From positions 1-64,000 of the forward strand of contig NZ_JBLZMW010000006.1 of NCBI RefSeq assembly GCF_048553275.1: a DNA stretch of 64,000 nt, read 5' to 3'. Positions 51,600-61,106 of the stretch are shown here, piece by piece. Source of the DNA: Pacificoceanicola sp048553275 (GTDB taxonomy: Bacteria; Pseudomonadota; Alphaproteobacteria; Rhodobacterales; Rhodobacteraceae). Within the stretch, counting starts at the first letter, position 1, and each line of letters starts with the position of its first letter. The notes under the pieces are model-generated. The model saw nothing but the letters and a program-made list of their open reading frames with translations, was not told the DNA's origin and ran no database searches. Both the position numbers and the translations under genes were made by a program.

Positions 51600-54500
51600 T
51601 CATTCCGCTGCCACCCCTTCCAGTCTGTCTTCGAGGGCGTCCGCCGCATCACGCAGCGCCGCCAGAGTTTCTTCGCTGGTCTGCCAATAGGCGCGGTCGT
51701 GCGCTTCGAGCAGCCGGTTTGCCATCCGTGAGGAGGCCGCCGGGTTCAGCTCGGCAAGCCGCTGGCGCATGGCCTCGTCCAGAACAAAGGTCTCGGACAT
51801 GCGCTGATAGACCCACGGCTCGACCTGACCGGTGGTGGCGGACCACCCCATGGTGTTGGTCAGCGCGCTTTCGATCTGACGCACGCCCTCGGCGCCATGC
51901 TTGAGCAAGGCCTCGTGGAACTTCGGGTTCAGCGCGCGCGAGCGGGTTTCCAGCGCGACCTGATCGGACAGGGTGCGCACCTTACCGGTGCCGCGCGTGG
52001 TGTCGGAGATATAGACCGCTGCATCCTGACCGCCGCGCGCACGTTTGACCGCGCGGGAGATCCCGCCCAGCGTGTCGAAATAGTGGTCCACCGTCGTCAC
52101 GCCCAGCTCGACGGATTCAAGGTTCTGATAAGCCAGATCGACGGTCTTGAGCGCGCGTTGCAGCAAGGCCGGGGTTTTCTGCGCCTTGCCATCGGTGCCA
52201 TAGCCAAAGCTTTTGCGCGCCTCATATGCATCGGCCAGCTCGTCTTCTTCGCCAAAGGCCGAGCTGTCCACCAGATGGTTGACGTTCGAGCCATAGGCTC
52301 CTTCTGCATTGGAAAAGACCCGCAGCGCAGCATCCGCCATGGTGCAGCCGGTGTCCTGAATGCAGGCAAGCGCGTGGGCGCGGATGAAGTTCTGCTCAAG
52401 CGGTTCGTCCGCCTCGGCAGCCTTGAGTGCCGCTTCGGCCAGCAGCCGGGTTTGTAGCGGCAGCAGATCGCGGAAAATGCCCGAGAGCGTCATGATCACA
52501 TCGATGCGCGGGCGGCCAAGCGCGGCTAGCGGGATCAGATCCGCACCGCAGAGCCTGCCAAAGCTGTCAAAGCGGGGTTTGGCCCCCATCAGCGCCAATG
52601 CTTGCGCAAGCGGTTCGCCATCCGATTTGATGTTGTCCGACCCCCAAAGCACGACGGCCACAGACCGCGGGATGCTCTGATGCGTGTCCAGCAAAAGCTG
52701 CGCCTGTTTCGCGCCTTCGCGGCAGGCAAATTCGCTTGGCATCGCAAAGGGATCAAAGGCGTGGATATTGCGCCCCGTCGGCAGCACGCTGGGCGAGCGG
52801 ATCAGATCGCCGCCGGCCACCGGCGGGGTAAACCGCCCGTCAAGCGCGTTCATAAGCGCGGGCAATTCACTCTCGCGTTGCAGCAGCGCGTCGATCCGGG
52901 CGCGATCCGTGCCATCGGGCAGCAGCGACAGATAGGCCTGCCGGGCATCTTCGGACAGAGGGCGCCCAACCACATGCAGGCCTTCGGGGATCAGCGCATC
53001 TTCGGTTTCCAGAAGCCGCAGCCACAGCGCTTCGGGGTCTGCCCCGTTCATGTCCACCGCGTCAGCCTGTTCGGCGATCAAGAGGGCCAGTTCCGCGCGC
53101 TCGGCGGCGTCCGGGGCGCTCTTGCGCCAGCGTCCAAGGCTGTCCTTGATCTCAGCCAAACCCTTATAGAGGCCAGCCGAGGCCAAAGGCGGCGTCAGGT
53201 GGGTGATGGTCACAGCACCGGACCGGCGCTTGGCCAAGGTCGCTTCGGAGGGGTTGTTCGAGGCGTAGAGATAGACATTCGGCATGTCGCCGATCAACCG
53301 GTCCGGCCAGCAATCAGACCCTGGCCCGGCCTGTTTTCCGGGCATGAACTCCAGCGCGCCATGCATGCCGAAATGCAGCAAGACATCGGCCTGAAAACTG
53401 TTCTTGAGCCAAAGGTAGAACTGCGTGAAGGCATGGGTCGGGGCAAAGCCGCCCTCGAACAGTAGGCGCATCGGGTCGCCCTCATAGCCGAAGGTCGGCT
53501 GCAGCCCGACAAAGACCTTACCGAATTGCGCGCCAAGGATGAAGACGCCGCGCCCGTCGCTTTGAATCTTGCCCGGCGCCGCGCCCCATTGCGCTTCGAT
53601 CTCACTCAGCCATGGGGTGCCGGTGACGATCTGGTCGGCGCTGACGTGGGCGGCGACATTGGCCTCTTGGCCATATTGCTGGGCGCTGCCTTCCAGAACG
53701 GTGGCGCGCAGGGCCTCGACACTGGTCGGCGGGGTCAGGTCATAGCCGCGCGCGGCCAGCGCGTGCAGCGTATTGAAAAGCGATTGAAAGACGTCGAGAT
53801 AGGCCGCCGTGCCCGCCGCGCCCGCATTGGGCGGGAAGCCGAAGAGCACGATGCCCAGCTTGCGCTCATGGACCTGCGAGCGGCGCAGCGATGCAAGGCG
53901 CTCCAGTCTAAGCGCCAGCTTTTCGATGCGCTCGGGGCAGGGGGCCATGGCTTTGACGGTGGAGACAGCAGCACAGCCATGCGCGCACCCGTGGCACCCG
54001 TCTTCGCCATGGCGGCCCGCAAAAACCGTGGGGTTGGTCGCGCCGTCCAGCTCCGGCAGCGCGATCAACATGGTCGTCTCGATCGGGCCAAGACCCTGCG
54101 CCGAGGACGCCCATTGGCCGAGCGTCTGGAACTCCAGCGGATGCGCCGCGACATAGGGCACGTCGAGGGTCTGCAACCATTCGATGGCCGAAGCATTGTC
54201 ATTGTAGGCGGGCCCGCCGACCAGCGAAAACCCGGTCAGCGAGAGCAGCGCGTCGATCTTCGCGCCCTCGGCCCCGTGAAAGAACCCTTCAATCGCAGGG
54301 CGCGCATCCAGACCACCGGCAAAGGCGGGCAGCACGCGCAGGCCGCGCATCTCAAGCGCCCGGATCACACCATCGTAATGCGCCGTATCACCTGACAGCA
54401 CATAGCTGCGCATCATCAGGAGACCAACGGTGGCCTTGGCCCCAACGGGCTTGGGCAAATCAGCGGCGTTGGTGGTGATGCGGGACGGCAAGTCTGGGTG

Positions 54501-55175
54501 ATACAGCCCGGTATCCGGGTATTCCAAAGGCGCCGGGGCCGTGGCGCCGCGCCATGCCTCGTGACGGCAGTAGCGCGAGATTAAGAAACGAACCAAAGCC
54601 TCGATATTATCGTCCGAAGCGCCGAGCCAGTATTGCATCGTCAGGAACCAGGCGCGCAGGTCCTGCGCCTTGCCAGGGATCAGCCGAAGGATGCGGGGCA
54701 AACGCCGCAGCATCCGCATTTTCTTGGCGCCGTCCTGTGCGCCGGTCTTGCCGGTTCCGCCACCGCCGCGCAGTTTCTTCATCAGCTTTGACAGACGGGA
54801 GTCGGGCGCGAGCATGTCCAGCGTGCCCATTCGGGTCAGCTTGACGATCTGCGTATCGGCAATGATCCCGGCCATGGCATCACAGCTTTCGCGGCGGGCC
54901 TTGAGGTCGGGGAGGATGGCGTTGATGTGCTCTTCGAGGAACAGCAGCGTGGTCAGGATGATGTCGCCGGTTGCGATATCCGCCTTGGCCCGGGCCAACG
55001 CCTCGGGGCTTTCGCCCCATTCCGCGGCGGCATGAACGCGGATGCTCAGACCGGGAAAGTCGAGCAAAAGGCGCTCGGCGGCGCGGGTGCAGGGACCGGC
55101 GGCATGCGAATCGAGCGTCAGGATCACTACGCGATAGCTGGGACCAGCGGCCGATATGAAGGCTTCATCGCGCAT
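51600..55175 (-). CDS. bchH: Magnesium chelatase porphyrin-binding subunit BchH
   Basis: A 1191-residue catalytic subunit of Mg chelatase, of normal length. Motifs include FLEEHINAILPDL near the N-terminus, HFGMHGALEFMPGKQAGPG around the active site, and a C-terminal GVTTVDHYFDTLGGISRAV. It binds protoporphyrin IX and receives Mg2+ with help from BchI/BchD, encoded 30 kb away. Its start overlaps the end of bchB by 11 bases. Confidence 0.97.
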   Translation of the reverse strand: MRDEAFISAAGPSYRVVILTLDSHAAGPCTRAAERLLLDFPGLSIRVHAAAEWGESPEALARAKADIATGDIILTTLLFLEEHINAILPDLKARRESCDAMAGIIADTQIVKLTRMGTLDMLAPDSRLSKLMKKLRGGGGTGKTGAQDGAKKMRMLRRLPRILRLIPGKAQDLRAWFLTMQYWLGASDDNIEALVRFLISRYCRHEAWRGATAPAPLEYPDTGLYHPDLPSRITTNAADLPKPVGAKATVGLLMMRSYVLSGDTAHYDGVIRALEMRGLRVLPAFAGGLDARPAIEGFFHGAEGAKIDALLSLTGFSLVGGPAYNDNASAIEWLQTLDVPYVAAHPLEFQTLGQWASSAQGLGPIETTMLIALPELDGATNPTVFAGRHGEDGCHGCAHGCAAVSTVKAMAPCPERIEKLALRLERLASLRRSQVHERKLGIVLFGFPPNAGAAGTAAYLDVFQSLFNTLHALAARGYDLTPPTSVEALRATVLEGSAQQYGQEANVAAHVSADQIVTGTPWLSEIEAQWGAAPGKIQSDGRGVFILGAQFGKVFVGLQPTFGYEGDPMRLLFEGGFAPTHAFTQFYLWLKNSFQADVLLHFGMHGALEFMPGKQAGPGSDCWPDRLIGDMPNVYLYASNNPSEATLAKRRSGAVTITHLTPPLASAGLYKGLAEIKDSLGRWRKSAPDAAERAELALLIAEQADAVDMNGADPEALWLRLLETEDALIPEGLHVVGRPLSEDARQAYLSLLPDGTDRARIDALLQRESELPALMNALDGRFTPPVAGGDLIRSPSVLPTGRNIHAFDPFAMPSEFACREGAKQAQLLLDTHQSIPRSVAVVLWGSDNIKSDGEPLAQALALMGAKPRFDSFGRLCGADLIPLAALGRPRIDVIMTLSGIFRDLLPLQTRLLAEAALKAAEADEPLEQNFIRAHALACIQDTGCTMADAALRVFSNAEGAYGSNVNHLVDSSAFGEEDELADAYEARKSFGYGTDGKAQKTPALLQRALKTVDLAYQNLESVELGVTTVDHYFDTLGGISRAVKRARGGQDAAVYISDTTRGTGKVRTLSDQVALETRSRALNPKFHEALLKHGAEGVRQIESALTNTMGWSATTGQVEPWVYQRMSETFVLDEAMRQRLAELNPAASSRMANRLLEAHDRAYWQTSEETLAALRDAADALEDRLEGVAAE

Positions 55176-56685
55176 AATGGGCCTTTGCCTCGTAGAGGGT
55201 TTCGATGCCGATCTGGTTCAGCCCCTTCTGGGCTGCGAAGGTTTCGGTGTTGCGCCGCGCCTTGCCGCGCACGAAGAAGGGGACTTTCTTCAATTCCCGC
55301 TCCGCATCGTCGAGCCAGATGATCTCGGCGCTTTGCGGCTGGGCGGGCGCCGGGGCTTCGGTCGGCGCGGGGGCCGCTTTGCCACCGTGATGGCTGGCCC
55401 CGGCGGCATCGTGAAATTCGAAATCGTCGCGGAACATGGTCAGAAGGTGCTCTTCGAGACCCATGACCAGCGGATGCACCCAGGTGTCGAAGATCACGTT
55501 CGCGCCTTCGATCCCCATCTGCGGCGAATAGCGCGCCGGGAAGTCCTGCACATGCACCGGAGCCGAAATGACGGCGCAGGGAATACCCAGACGCTTGCCG
55601 ATATGGCGCTCCATCTGGGTGCCAAGGATCATTTCCGGGGCCAGTTCTTCGATGCGGGCCTCGACATCGAGATAATCGTCGGTGATCAGCGCCTCGACGC
55701 CGTACTCCTTGGCGAGGGTGCGGATCATGCGCGCCTGTTCGCGGTTGTAACAACCAAGGCCGGCAACCTCGAAGCCCATCTCGTCGCGGGCAATCCGGGC
55801 GGCGGTGGCGACATGCGTGCCGTCGCCAAAGATAAAGACGCGCTTTCCGGTCAGATAGGTGCTGTCGACGCTGGCTGAATACCACGGCAGGCGCAGGCGG
55901 TCGGTGTCCAGATGCGGCGCACAGCCGGTCAACGCGGCGACCTCGGCGATGAAATCGCGGGTTGCGCCGACGCCGATGGGCACGACCTTGGTATAGGGCA
56001 GGTTGAGTTCCCGCTCCATCCAGCGGCAGGCAGCCTCGCCGGTTTCGGGGTACATCAGAACGTTGAAATGCGCCGCGCCCAGCCGGGTGACATCCTCCGG
56101 CGTGGCCCCAAAGGGGGCGCAAACGTTCACGCTGATCCCCATATCGCCCAACAGCGCGGTCAGTTCGGTGATGTCGTCGCGATGCCGAAAGCCAAGCGCG
56201 GTTGCCCCGATCAGGTTGCAGGTGATCTGCGCTGTGCGGTCCATCGGCTTGGCCAAGGTGCGTACAATCTGAAACAGAGTCTCATCCGCGCCGAAGTTTT
56301 CCTTGCGCTGATAACTGGGCAGGTCCAGCGCTATGACGGGGCAGGGCAGGCCCATGGTTTCGGCCATGCCGCCGGGATCGTCCTGGATCAGCTCGGCGGT
56401 GCAGGATGCGCCGACGATCATCGCTTGCGGCTGAAACCGGTCATAGGCGGCCTGGCAGGCGTTCTTGAACAGCATTGCGGTGTCAGAGCCAAGATCGCGC
56501 GCCTGAAAGGTCGTGTAGGTGACAGGGGGGCGATGATTGCGCCGCTCGATCATTGTGAACAGCAGGTCGGCGTAGGTGTCCCCCTGCGGCGCGTGCAAAA
56601 CATAGTGCAGCCCCTTCATCGCGGTGGCGACGCGCAGGGCGCCGACATGCGGCGGGCCTTCGTATGTCCAGACCGACAGCTTCAT
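55165..56685 (-). CDS. bchB: Dark-operative protochlorophyllide reductase subunit B
   Basis: A 506-residue subunit that forms the catalytic heterotetramer with BchN. It starts MKLSVWTYEGPPHVGALRVA. The aspartate ligand of the NB-cluster is expected in APQGDTYADLLF (near residue 36). The C-terminal domain after a Pro/Ala-rich linker (KAAPAPTEAPAPAQP) is the usual extension. The ATG at 56685 overlaps the bchN stop. Confidence 0.96.
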   Translation of the reverse strand: MKLSVWTYEGPPHVGALRVATAMKGLHYVLHAPQGDTYADLLFTMIERRNHRPPVTYTTFQARDLGSDTAMLFKNACQAAYDRFQPQAMIVGASCTAELIQDDPGGMAETMGLPCPVIALDLPSYQRKENFGADETLFQIVRTLAKPMDRTAQITCNLIGATALGFRHRDDITELTALLGDMGISVNVCAPFGATPEDVTRLGAAHFNVLMYPETGEAACRWMERELNLPYTKVVPIGVGATRDFIAEVAALTGCAPHLDTDRLRLPWYSASVDSTYLTGKRVFIFGDGTHVATAARIARDEMGFEVAGLGCYNREQARMIRTLAKEYGVEALITDDYLDVEARIEELAPEMILGTQMERHIGKRLGIPCAVISAPVHVQDFPARYSPQMGIEGANVIFDTWVHPLVMGLEEHLLTMFRDDFEFHDAAGASHHGGKAAPAPTEAPAPAQPQSAEIIWLDDAERELKKVPFFVRGKARRNTETFAAQKGLNQIGIETLYEAKAHYAR

Positions 56686-57968
56686 TCCGCAGCCTCCACC
56701 CGAAGGGCCGCGCGGCGGTGCAGAGGGCGCGAGAACAGTCCGGCCAGATCGCCCGCCTGTTCGTAAAAATGCACCGGGGTAAAGACCAGTTCGATCGCCC
56801 ATTTGGTCGTCAGACCCTCGGCTTCGAGAGGATTGGCAAGGCCAAGCCCGCATACCGTCAGATCGGGCCGGGCGGCGCGGCAGCGATCCAGTTGCAGTTC
56901 AACGTCCTGCCCTTCGGCAATGGTCGGGCCCTGGCCCAGCAGGTCCATGTCGGGTCCGACAAGGGCCTTGTGGATGTAGGGGGCGCCAACCTCGATGGCC
57001 TGCATCCCGCATTCCCGGGTCAGGAACCGCGCCAGCGGGATCTCAAGCTGACTGTCGGGGAAGAAGAAGATCGACTTGCCCGACAGCCTTTCGGCCGCCT
57101 GTGCCACGGCCTTTTTGGCGCGGGCGCGGGGCGCGGTGGTCACGGCGTCGAAACGCGCCTGATCAACGCCGAACTCCCGCGCCACAGCAAAAAGCCACGC
57201 GGTGGTGCCCTCTTCGCCAAACGGGAATGGCGCGGGAATGTGCCGCGCCCCGCGCCGTTCAAGGGCGGCATGGGTGCCTCCCAGGAACGGCTGTGTCAGG
57301 GCGAAGACCGTGTTCGGACCGATTCCAAGGCCGCTGTCGGCGTGGCGGGCGGGCAAAACGGCGATGTCTTCGATCCCCAGCTTCTCGAGAAGGTCCAGCG
57401 CCTGGTCCTCGACCACGTCGGGCAGGGCGCCGACAAGGACAAGTTGCCGTTTGTCGGTCTCGGGCAGAGCCGGGACCATGGCGGCAAGGCAGGCATCTTC
57501 GCCTTCGGTGAATGTGGTTTCGATCCCGGAGCCGGAATAGTTCAACACCCGAACCTTGGGCGCGTGTTTGGCCGAGAGGCGTTCGGCGGCACGGGCAAGA
57601 TCCAGCTTGATCACTTCCGAGGGGCAGCTGCCCACAAGGAACAGCTGGCGGATGTCACTGCGGCGCGACAGAAGGCGATCAACCTCTCGCTCAAGCTCGG
57701 CCTGCGCGTCGGCGAGACCCGCCAGATCGGTTTCTTCGAGAATCGCCGTGCCGAACCTCGGCTCGGCGAAAATCATGACACCGGCGGCGCTTTGGAGCAG
57801 ATGCGCACAGGTCCGGCTGCCCACGACCAGAAAAAACGCGTCCTGAATTTTCCGGTGCAGCCAGATGATTCCCGTCAGCCCGCAAAAAACCTCGTGTTGG
57901 CCGCGCTGCTTGAGCACCGGCACATCCCGGCATCCGGCGGCTTGCGGGGGGCGATCAAGATGGGTCAT
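56682..57968 (-). CDS. bchN: Dark-operative protochlorophyllide reductase subunit N
   Basis: A 428-residue subunit. Cluster cysteines are visible in QRGQHEVFCGLTGIIWLH, VVGSRTCAHLLQSA and LFLVGSCPSEVI. It binds protochlorophyllide at the interface with BchB. The open frame continues to 58475, but that is the shadow of bchF. The ATG at 57968 overlaps the bchF stop. Confidence 0.96.
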   Translation of the reverse strand: MTHLDRPPQAAGCRDVPVLKQRGQHEVFCGLTGIIWLHRKIQDAFFLVVGSRTCAHLLQSAAGVMIFAEPRFGTAILEETDLAGLADAQAELEREVDRLLSRRSDIRQLFLVGSCPSEVIKLDLARAAERLSAKHAPKVRVLNYSGSGIETTFTEGEDACLAAMVPALPETDKRQLVLVGALPDVVEDQALDLLEKLGIEDIAVLPARHADSGLGIGPNTVFALTQPFLGGTHAALERRGARHIPAPFPFGEEGTTAWLFAVAREFGVDQARFDAVTTAPRARAKKAVAQAAERLSGKSIFFFPDSQLEIPLARFLTRECGMQAIEVGAPYIHKALVGPDMDLLGQGPTIAEGQDVELQLDRCRAARPDLTVCGLGLANPLEAEGLTTKWAIELVFTPVHFYEQAGDLAGLFSRPLHRRAALRVEAAE

Positions 57969-58453
57969 GCCAGCCCTCCCGCCTGCAGCCGCGCCGCGCG
58001 CAGTTTCAGCAGAAACTGGCCTGCGTTGATGACGTAGGTGCCGTAGGCAGCCAGCGCCAGAACCATCAGCGCATCGGGTGTCAGGCTGCCGGTGAAAAGC
58101 GCCCAGACATAGGCCGTGTGCAGGGCGATGACGACAAAACTGAAGACGTCTTCCCAAAAGAAGGATGCTGCGAAAAGGTATTGGCCGAAAACCACTTTTT
58201 CCCAGATCGCCCCGGTGATCATGATGAGATAGAGGCATCCGGTCTTGATCAGGATGGAGAGGGTCGCTGCTTCGTATCCGAGCCCGGTCAGCAAAAAGCG
58301 CAGAACCAGCGCCAGCGAGATCAGGAAGACAAGGAATTGCAGCGGGGCAAGAAGGCCCTGAACCAGCGTCCAGATGCTGGCATCCCGGCGGGCGCGTTGC
58401 TCTTTGGTGTAGAGCAACGTCCGAGCGGATTTCTGGTGAGTCTGTGACAGCAT
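57965..58453 (-). CDS. bchF: 3-vinyl bacteriochlorophyllide hydratase BchF
   Basis: A 162-residue membrane protein with about four helices that hydrates the C3 vinyl group. It has LYTKEQRARRDASIWTLVQG and AIWEKVVFGQYLFAASFFWE, both family hallmarks. It is the first gene of the long leftward bchFNBHLM-lhaA-puh-acsF-hemA run. A promoter with a PpsR box lies 35 to 75 bases upstream. Confidence 0.95.
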   Translation of the reverse strand: MLSQTHQKSARTLLYTKEQRARRDASIWTLVQGLLAPLQFLVFLISLALVLRFLLTGLGYEAATLSILIKTGCLYLIMITGAIWEKVVFGQYLFAASFFWEDVFSFVVIALHTAYVWALFTGSLTPDALMVLALAAYGTYVINAGQFLLKLRAARLQAGGLA

Positions 58454-58485
58454 CTTCCCCTACCTTCAGGGTCATTTCACGAACG

Positions 58486-58515
58486 ATGCTACGTGCCGAC
58501 TCGGCAAAGTGTCAA
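58486..58515 (-). promoter_or_regulatory. Sigma-70-like promoter of bchF
   Basis: On the minus strand TTGACA (58515-58510) is followed after 18 bases by TAGCAT (58491-58486), a four of six match to TATAAT. The -35 box lies inside the PpsR palindrome 58510-58527, so repressor binding would block it directly. The 18-base spacing matches known photosynthesis promoters. Confidence 0.65.
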
Positions 58516-58527
58516 TTAAAACTTACA
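58510..58527. promoter_or_regulatory. PpsR box of bchF
   Basis: TGTCAATTAAAACTTACA, an exact TGT-N12-ACA palindrome. A weaker half-match (CGT-N12-ACA, 58546-58563) lies 18 bases to the right. Together with the box at 58667 it occupies the 325-base region between divergent bchF and ppaA. The rest of that region is AT-rich and holds no gene. Confidence 0.85.
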
Positions 58528-58666
58528 CTCCAGTGTCGGCCGCAGCGTCATAACTTATTTACATCCCGAAATCGGACCGCTCTGCGGAATTCAAAATTTT
58601 ACAATAATTTATTTGAGCGATTCCATCGGCATGTGGGCGTATCGAGACGCGTGCCGACGGATTTTA

Positions 58667-58684
58667 TGTCAATAAAAATTGACA
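58667..58684. promoter_or_regulatory. PpsR box upstream of ppaA
   Basis: TGTCAATAAAAATTGACA, an exact TGT-N12-ACA palindrome with TTGACA at its right end as a likely -35 box. It is 95 bases before the ppaA start. This suggests that PpsR controls its own antirepressor operon or shares control of bchF through looping. Confidence 0.78.
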
Positions 58685-58778
58685 GCTCGGCTGTGCACGC
58701 GCAGATTGAAGCGACAAAATAGGTGCGAGACTCGCTTGGAGAGGCTATCTTGAGCACCAACGTCGGGAGGAGGCGTTC

Positions 58779-59576
58779 ATGAATTGCGTTTCAGGGAGGC
58801 TCGAACTGCAGGGGAAGCGTGACACCGCTATTCGATTTTTGGTAGAGGCGGCCTTGCAGTCCGTCGCCACGAAAAAGCAGGCTTCCGTTCCCCGCTCGCG
58901 CGAGGAATGGGTTGATCGTCTTTGCACCGAAATCATGTCGGACTCGGAGACGAGCCATCGCAACGTCATATCGTCCCTGATCGCCACAGGCGTGACGACC
59001 GAGCAGGTGTTGCAGATTTACGTCCCCGCTGTCGCTCAGCGGATCGGGGAGCTTTGGATTCAGGATCGGGCGAGTTTCGTTCAGGTCACCGTCGGGGCAA
59101 GCCGTCTGCAGGCTTTGTTCCAGAATGAGCACCAACCGCCCCAGGGCAAGTGGCTCGACCGGACTGTTCCGCTTGGGCAGTCAATGTTGATGATCCTGCC
59201 CGAGAGCGAAGACCATACTCTCGGCGCATTTGTCGCCGCCGACCAATTCAGGCGTCACGGAATCTGGGTGCGCATGGCGATCCGCCTGAAGCCGCATGAA
59301 CTTGTTCGCGTGATTGAAGAGGGCTGCTTCTCGATGCTCGGGATGTCGCTTGCTACCCAAAAGTCTATTGCGGGCGTGGAGGAGTTGATAAATTTCCTGC
59401 GCTCCGCTATGGACCACTGCCCGCCCATTGTTATTGGTGGGCGCTATGTTTTGGACAAAGACGATGTCGAAGAGCGTACCGGTGCGGACTTTGCAGTCCG
59501 ATCTGTTCGTGAAGCCATAGAACGTTGCGGCCTGGCAAGTGTCAGTGAGCCTCTTTCGTTTGACTCAGTGGTTTGA
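58779..59576 (+). CDS. ppaA: PpaA/AerR cobalamin-binding antirepressor
   Basis: A 265-residue regulator with an N-terminal helical domain (EVLQIYVPAVAQRIGELWIQ, like B12-binding helical modules) and a cobalamin-binding Rossmann domain. The ligand His is H146 in PESEDHTLGAFVAADQF. In Rhodobacter this protein binds B12 in a light- and redox-sensitive way and counters PpsR/CrtJ. The gene directly precedes ppsR (30 bases), and GGGAGGAGG precedes its ATG. Confidence 0.93.
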   Translation: MNCVSGRLELQGKRDTAIRFLVEAALQSVATKKQASVPRSREEWVDRLCTEIMSDSETSHRNVISSLIATGVTTEQVLQIYVPAVAQRIGELWIQDRASFVQVTVGASRLQALFQNEHQPPQGKWLDRTVPLGQSMLMILPESEDHTLGAFVAADQFRRHGIWVRMAIRLKPHELVRVIEEGCFSMLGMSLATQKSIAGVEELINFLRSAMDHCPPIVIGGRYVLDKDDVEERTGADFAVRSVREAIERCGLASVSEPLSFDSVV

Positions 59577-59606
59577 CGGGAGCTTTGAAACGCCCGAGGT
59601 GGAAGT

Positions 59607-61034
59607 GTGACGAAACAGGATCCGTCTCTTGAATTCAGCTATGCTGGAGAATTGCCTGAGAGCGCAGAGATAGGTCTTTTGATCCAGTCCGCTACGGACA
59701 TTGCGGTCTATATTGATCAGGCCGGGATCGTTTCGGGAATTTTCGTCAGCCCGGAAAGTCCGTCGCTTGGATGTCTGGATCATTGGGTCGGACGGCCTTT
59801 CAGCAACTTCCTCAACATCGAAAGCAAGGCCAAATTCGCCGAACGCGTTGCCGAGATCAGGAGCGGCGCGGCCGATTTAACTGGCCCGATCGAGTTGAAC
59901 CATTGTGACAATGCCGCCTGGGAGTTCCCCGTCCGGTACTCTTCGATGCTGATCAAAAACAGCAACGCCATCTTGATGCTCGGTCGCGACCTGCAGCCGA
60001 TCGCCGAGGTCCAGCAGCGTCTCGTCAACGAGCAGCTGGCTCGCGAGCGCGACCTGCAGAAAATTCGCGGCGCTGAAACCTTCTATCGCGTGGTGTTGGA
60101 GGCGTCCGCAACGCCCCTGGTCGTGGTCGAGCCGGAAACCGGCCGAATTCGTGACATCAACAGTGCCGCGGCCACGCTGTTGGGTGCCAAGCTCGACACC
60201 TTGCCCGGCAGCACCTTTAACCAGGCATTTCAGGGCTTGCGACGGGGTGAGTTGATGGAGGCCCTGCAGAACGTCAGCGCCTCTGAAGATCGGCGGAGCA
60301 TTCAGGCCGTTGCGCGCCGCAACGGGGTGCAGGTCGAAGTCTTTCCGGAGTATTTCCGGGCGGCAGGCGAGTTGTGCATGCTGTGCCATCTCGCGCAGGT
60401 CGGTCAGGATGACACGGGCGGCACCGAAATCGCTGGCCTGTTGACGGCGCTGTTCACATCTTCTCCGGATGCAATCGTTCTGGTCGATGCAAAAGGCATC
60501 ATCCGGGACGCCAACGAATCCTTCCTCGTGCTCGCCGACGCGGCCCAGCTTCGGGACGTGAAGGGCAAGCATTTCGCCAAGTACCTGGTACGGGGCGAGG
60601 TGGATGCGCAGCTCCTGCTTGAAGGGGCATTGCGCGAAGGCCGCATTCGCAGCTATTCCACGCAGTTCAAGAGCTCCGTCGGAACGCGCGCCTCGGTCGA
60701 ATTGTCCATTTCACTGCTGGGTGTGGGCGCCGACGCGGGCTTTGGGATGATCATTCGCGATGTCAGTCAGACAGCCCGCCCGGTTGATGATCTTCCGCAG
60801 GCGGTGGTTAGCGAGCATGCGCTGCAAAACGTCATGGATCTTGTGGGCACGGCCTCTCTGAAAGAGTTAGTTACCGCGACCTCCGACGTCATCGAGCGGA
60901 TTTGCATAACGACTGCCTTGCAGATGACCAAGAACAACCGCGTCGCCGCGGCTGAAATGCTCGGTCTGTCCCGTCAGAGCCTGTACGTGAAGCTGCGCAA
61001 ATACGATATGCTCAACAGCGACGCGCAGGAATGA
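59607..61034 (+). CDS. ppsR: PpsR/CrtJ transcriptional repressor of photosynthesis genes
   Basis: A 475-residue regulator with an N-terminal domain and two PAS domains (about 20-140, 160-260 and 280-390). A C-terminal Fis-type HTH follows (NNRVAAAEMLGLSRQSLYVK, then LRKY). The redox cysteine of the HTH is C433 in ERICITTALQM. Other cysteines, C257 and C260, sit between PAS modules in GELCMLCHLAQ. It binds TGT-N12-ACA pairs, nine of which are seen in this window. The GTG at 59607 is the start. Confidence 0.95.
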   Translation: MTKQDPSLEFSYAGELPESAEIGLLIQSATDIAVYIDQAGIVSGIFVSPESPSLGCLDHWVGRPFSNFLNIESKAKFAERVAEIRSGAADLTGPIELNHCDNAAWEFPVRYSSMLIKNSNAILMLGRDLQPIAEVQQRLVNEQLARERDLQKIRGAETFYRVVLEASATPLVVVEPETGRIRDINSAAATLLGAKLDTLPGSTFNQAFQGLRRGELMEALQNVSASEDRRSIQAVARRNGVQVEVFPEYFRAAGELCMLCHLAQVGQDDTGGTEIAGLLTALFTSSPDAIVLVDAKGIIRDANESFLVLADAAQLRDVKGKHFAKYLVRGEVDAQLLLEGALREGRIRSYSTQFKSSVGTRASVELSISLLGVGADAGFGMIIRDVSQTARPVDDLPQAVVSEHALQNVMDLVGTASLKELVTATSDVIERICITTALQMTKNNRVAAAEMLGLSRQSLYVKLRKYDMLNSDAQE

Positions 61035-61086
61035 TCTGACCGGCTAATTTCGCCAAACGTCAGAAAACCCTTTCCTCGACTCCGTT

Positions 61087-61104
61087 TGTATAGTTTAGTT
61101 TACA
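61087..61104. promoter_or_regulatory. PpsR box 1 of bchG
   Basis: TGTATAGTTTAGTTTACA, an exact TGT-N12-ACA palindrome ending two bases before the proposed bchG ATG at 61107. It is 52 bases after the ppsR stop, so bchG has its own regulated promoter. Confidence 0.85.
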
Positions 61105-61106
61105 CT

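Noticed and set aside
53526..54395. 289-codon plus-strand ORF inside bchH
   Set aside because: Antisense shadow of BchH with low-complexity Arg/Gly/Gln content.
56688..58475. Extended versions of bchB and bchN
   Set aside because: The extra N-terminal residues are shadows of bchN and bchF; family start motifs lie at 56685 and 57968.
58546..58563. Second PpsR box for bchF (CGT-N12-ACA)
   Set aside because: One arm departs from TGT and the spacing to the exact box is 18 bases, so it was not listed as a site.
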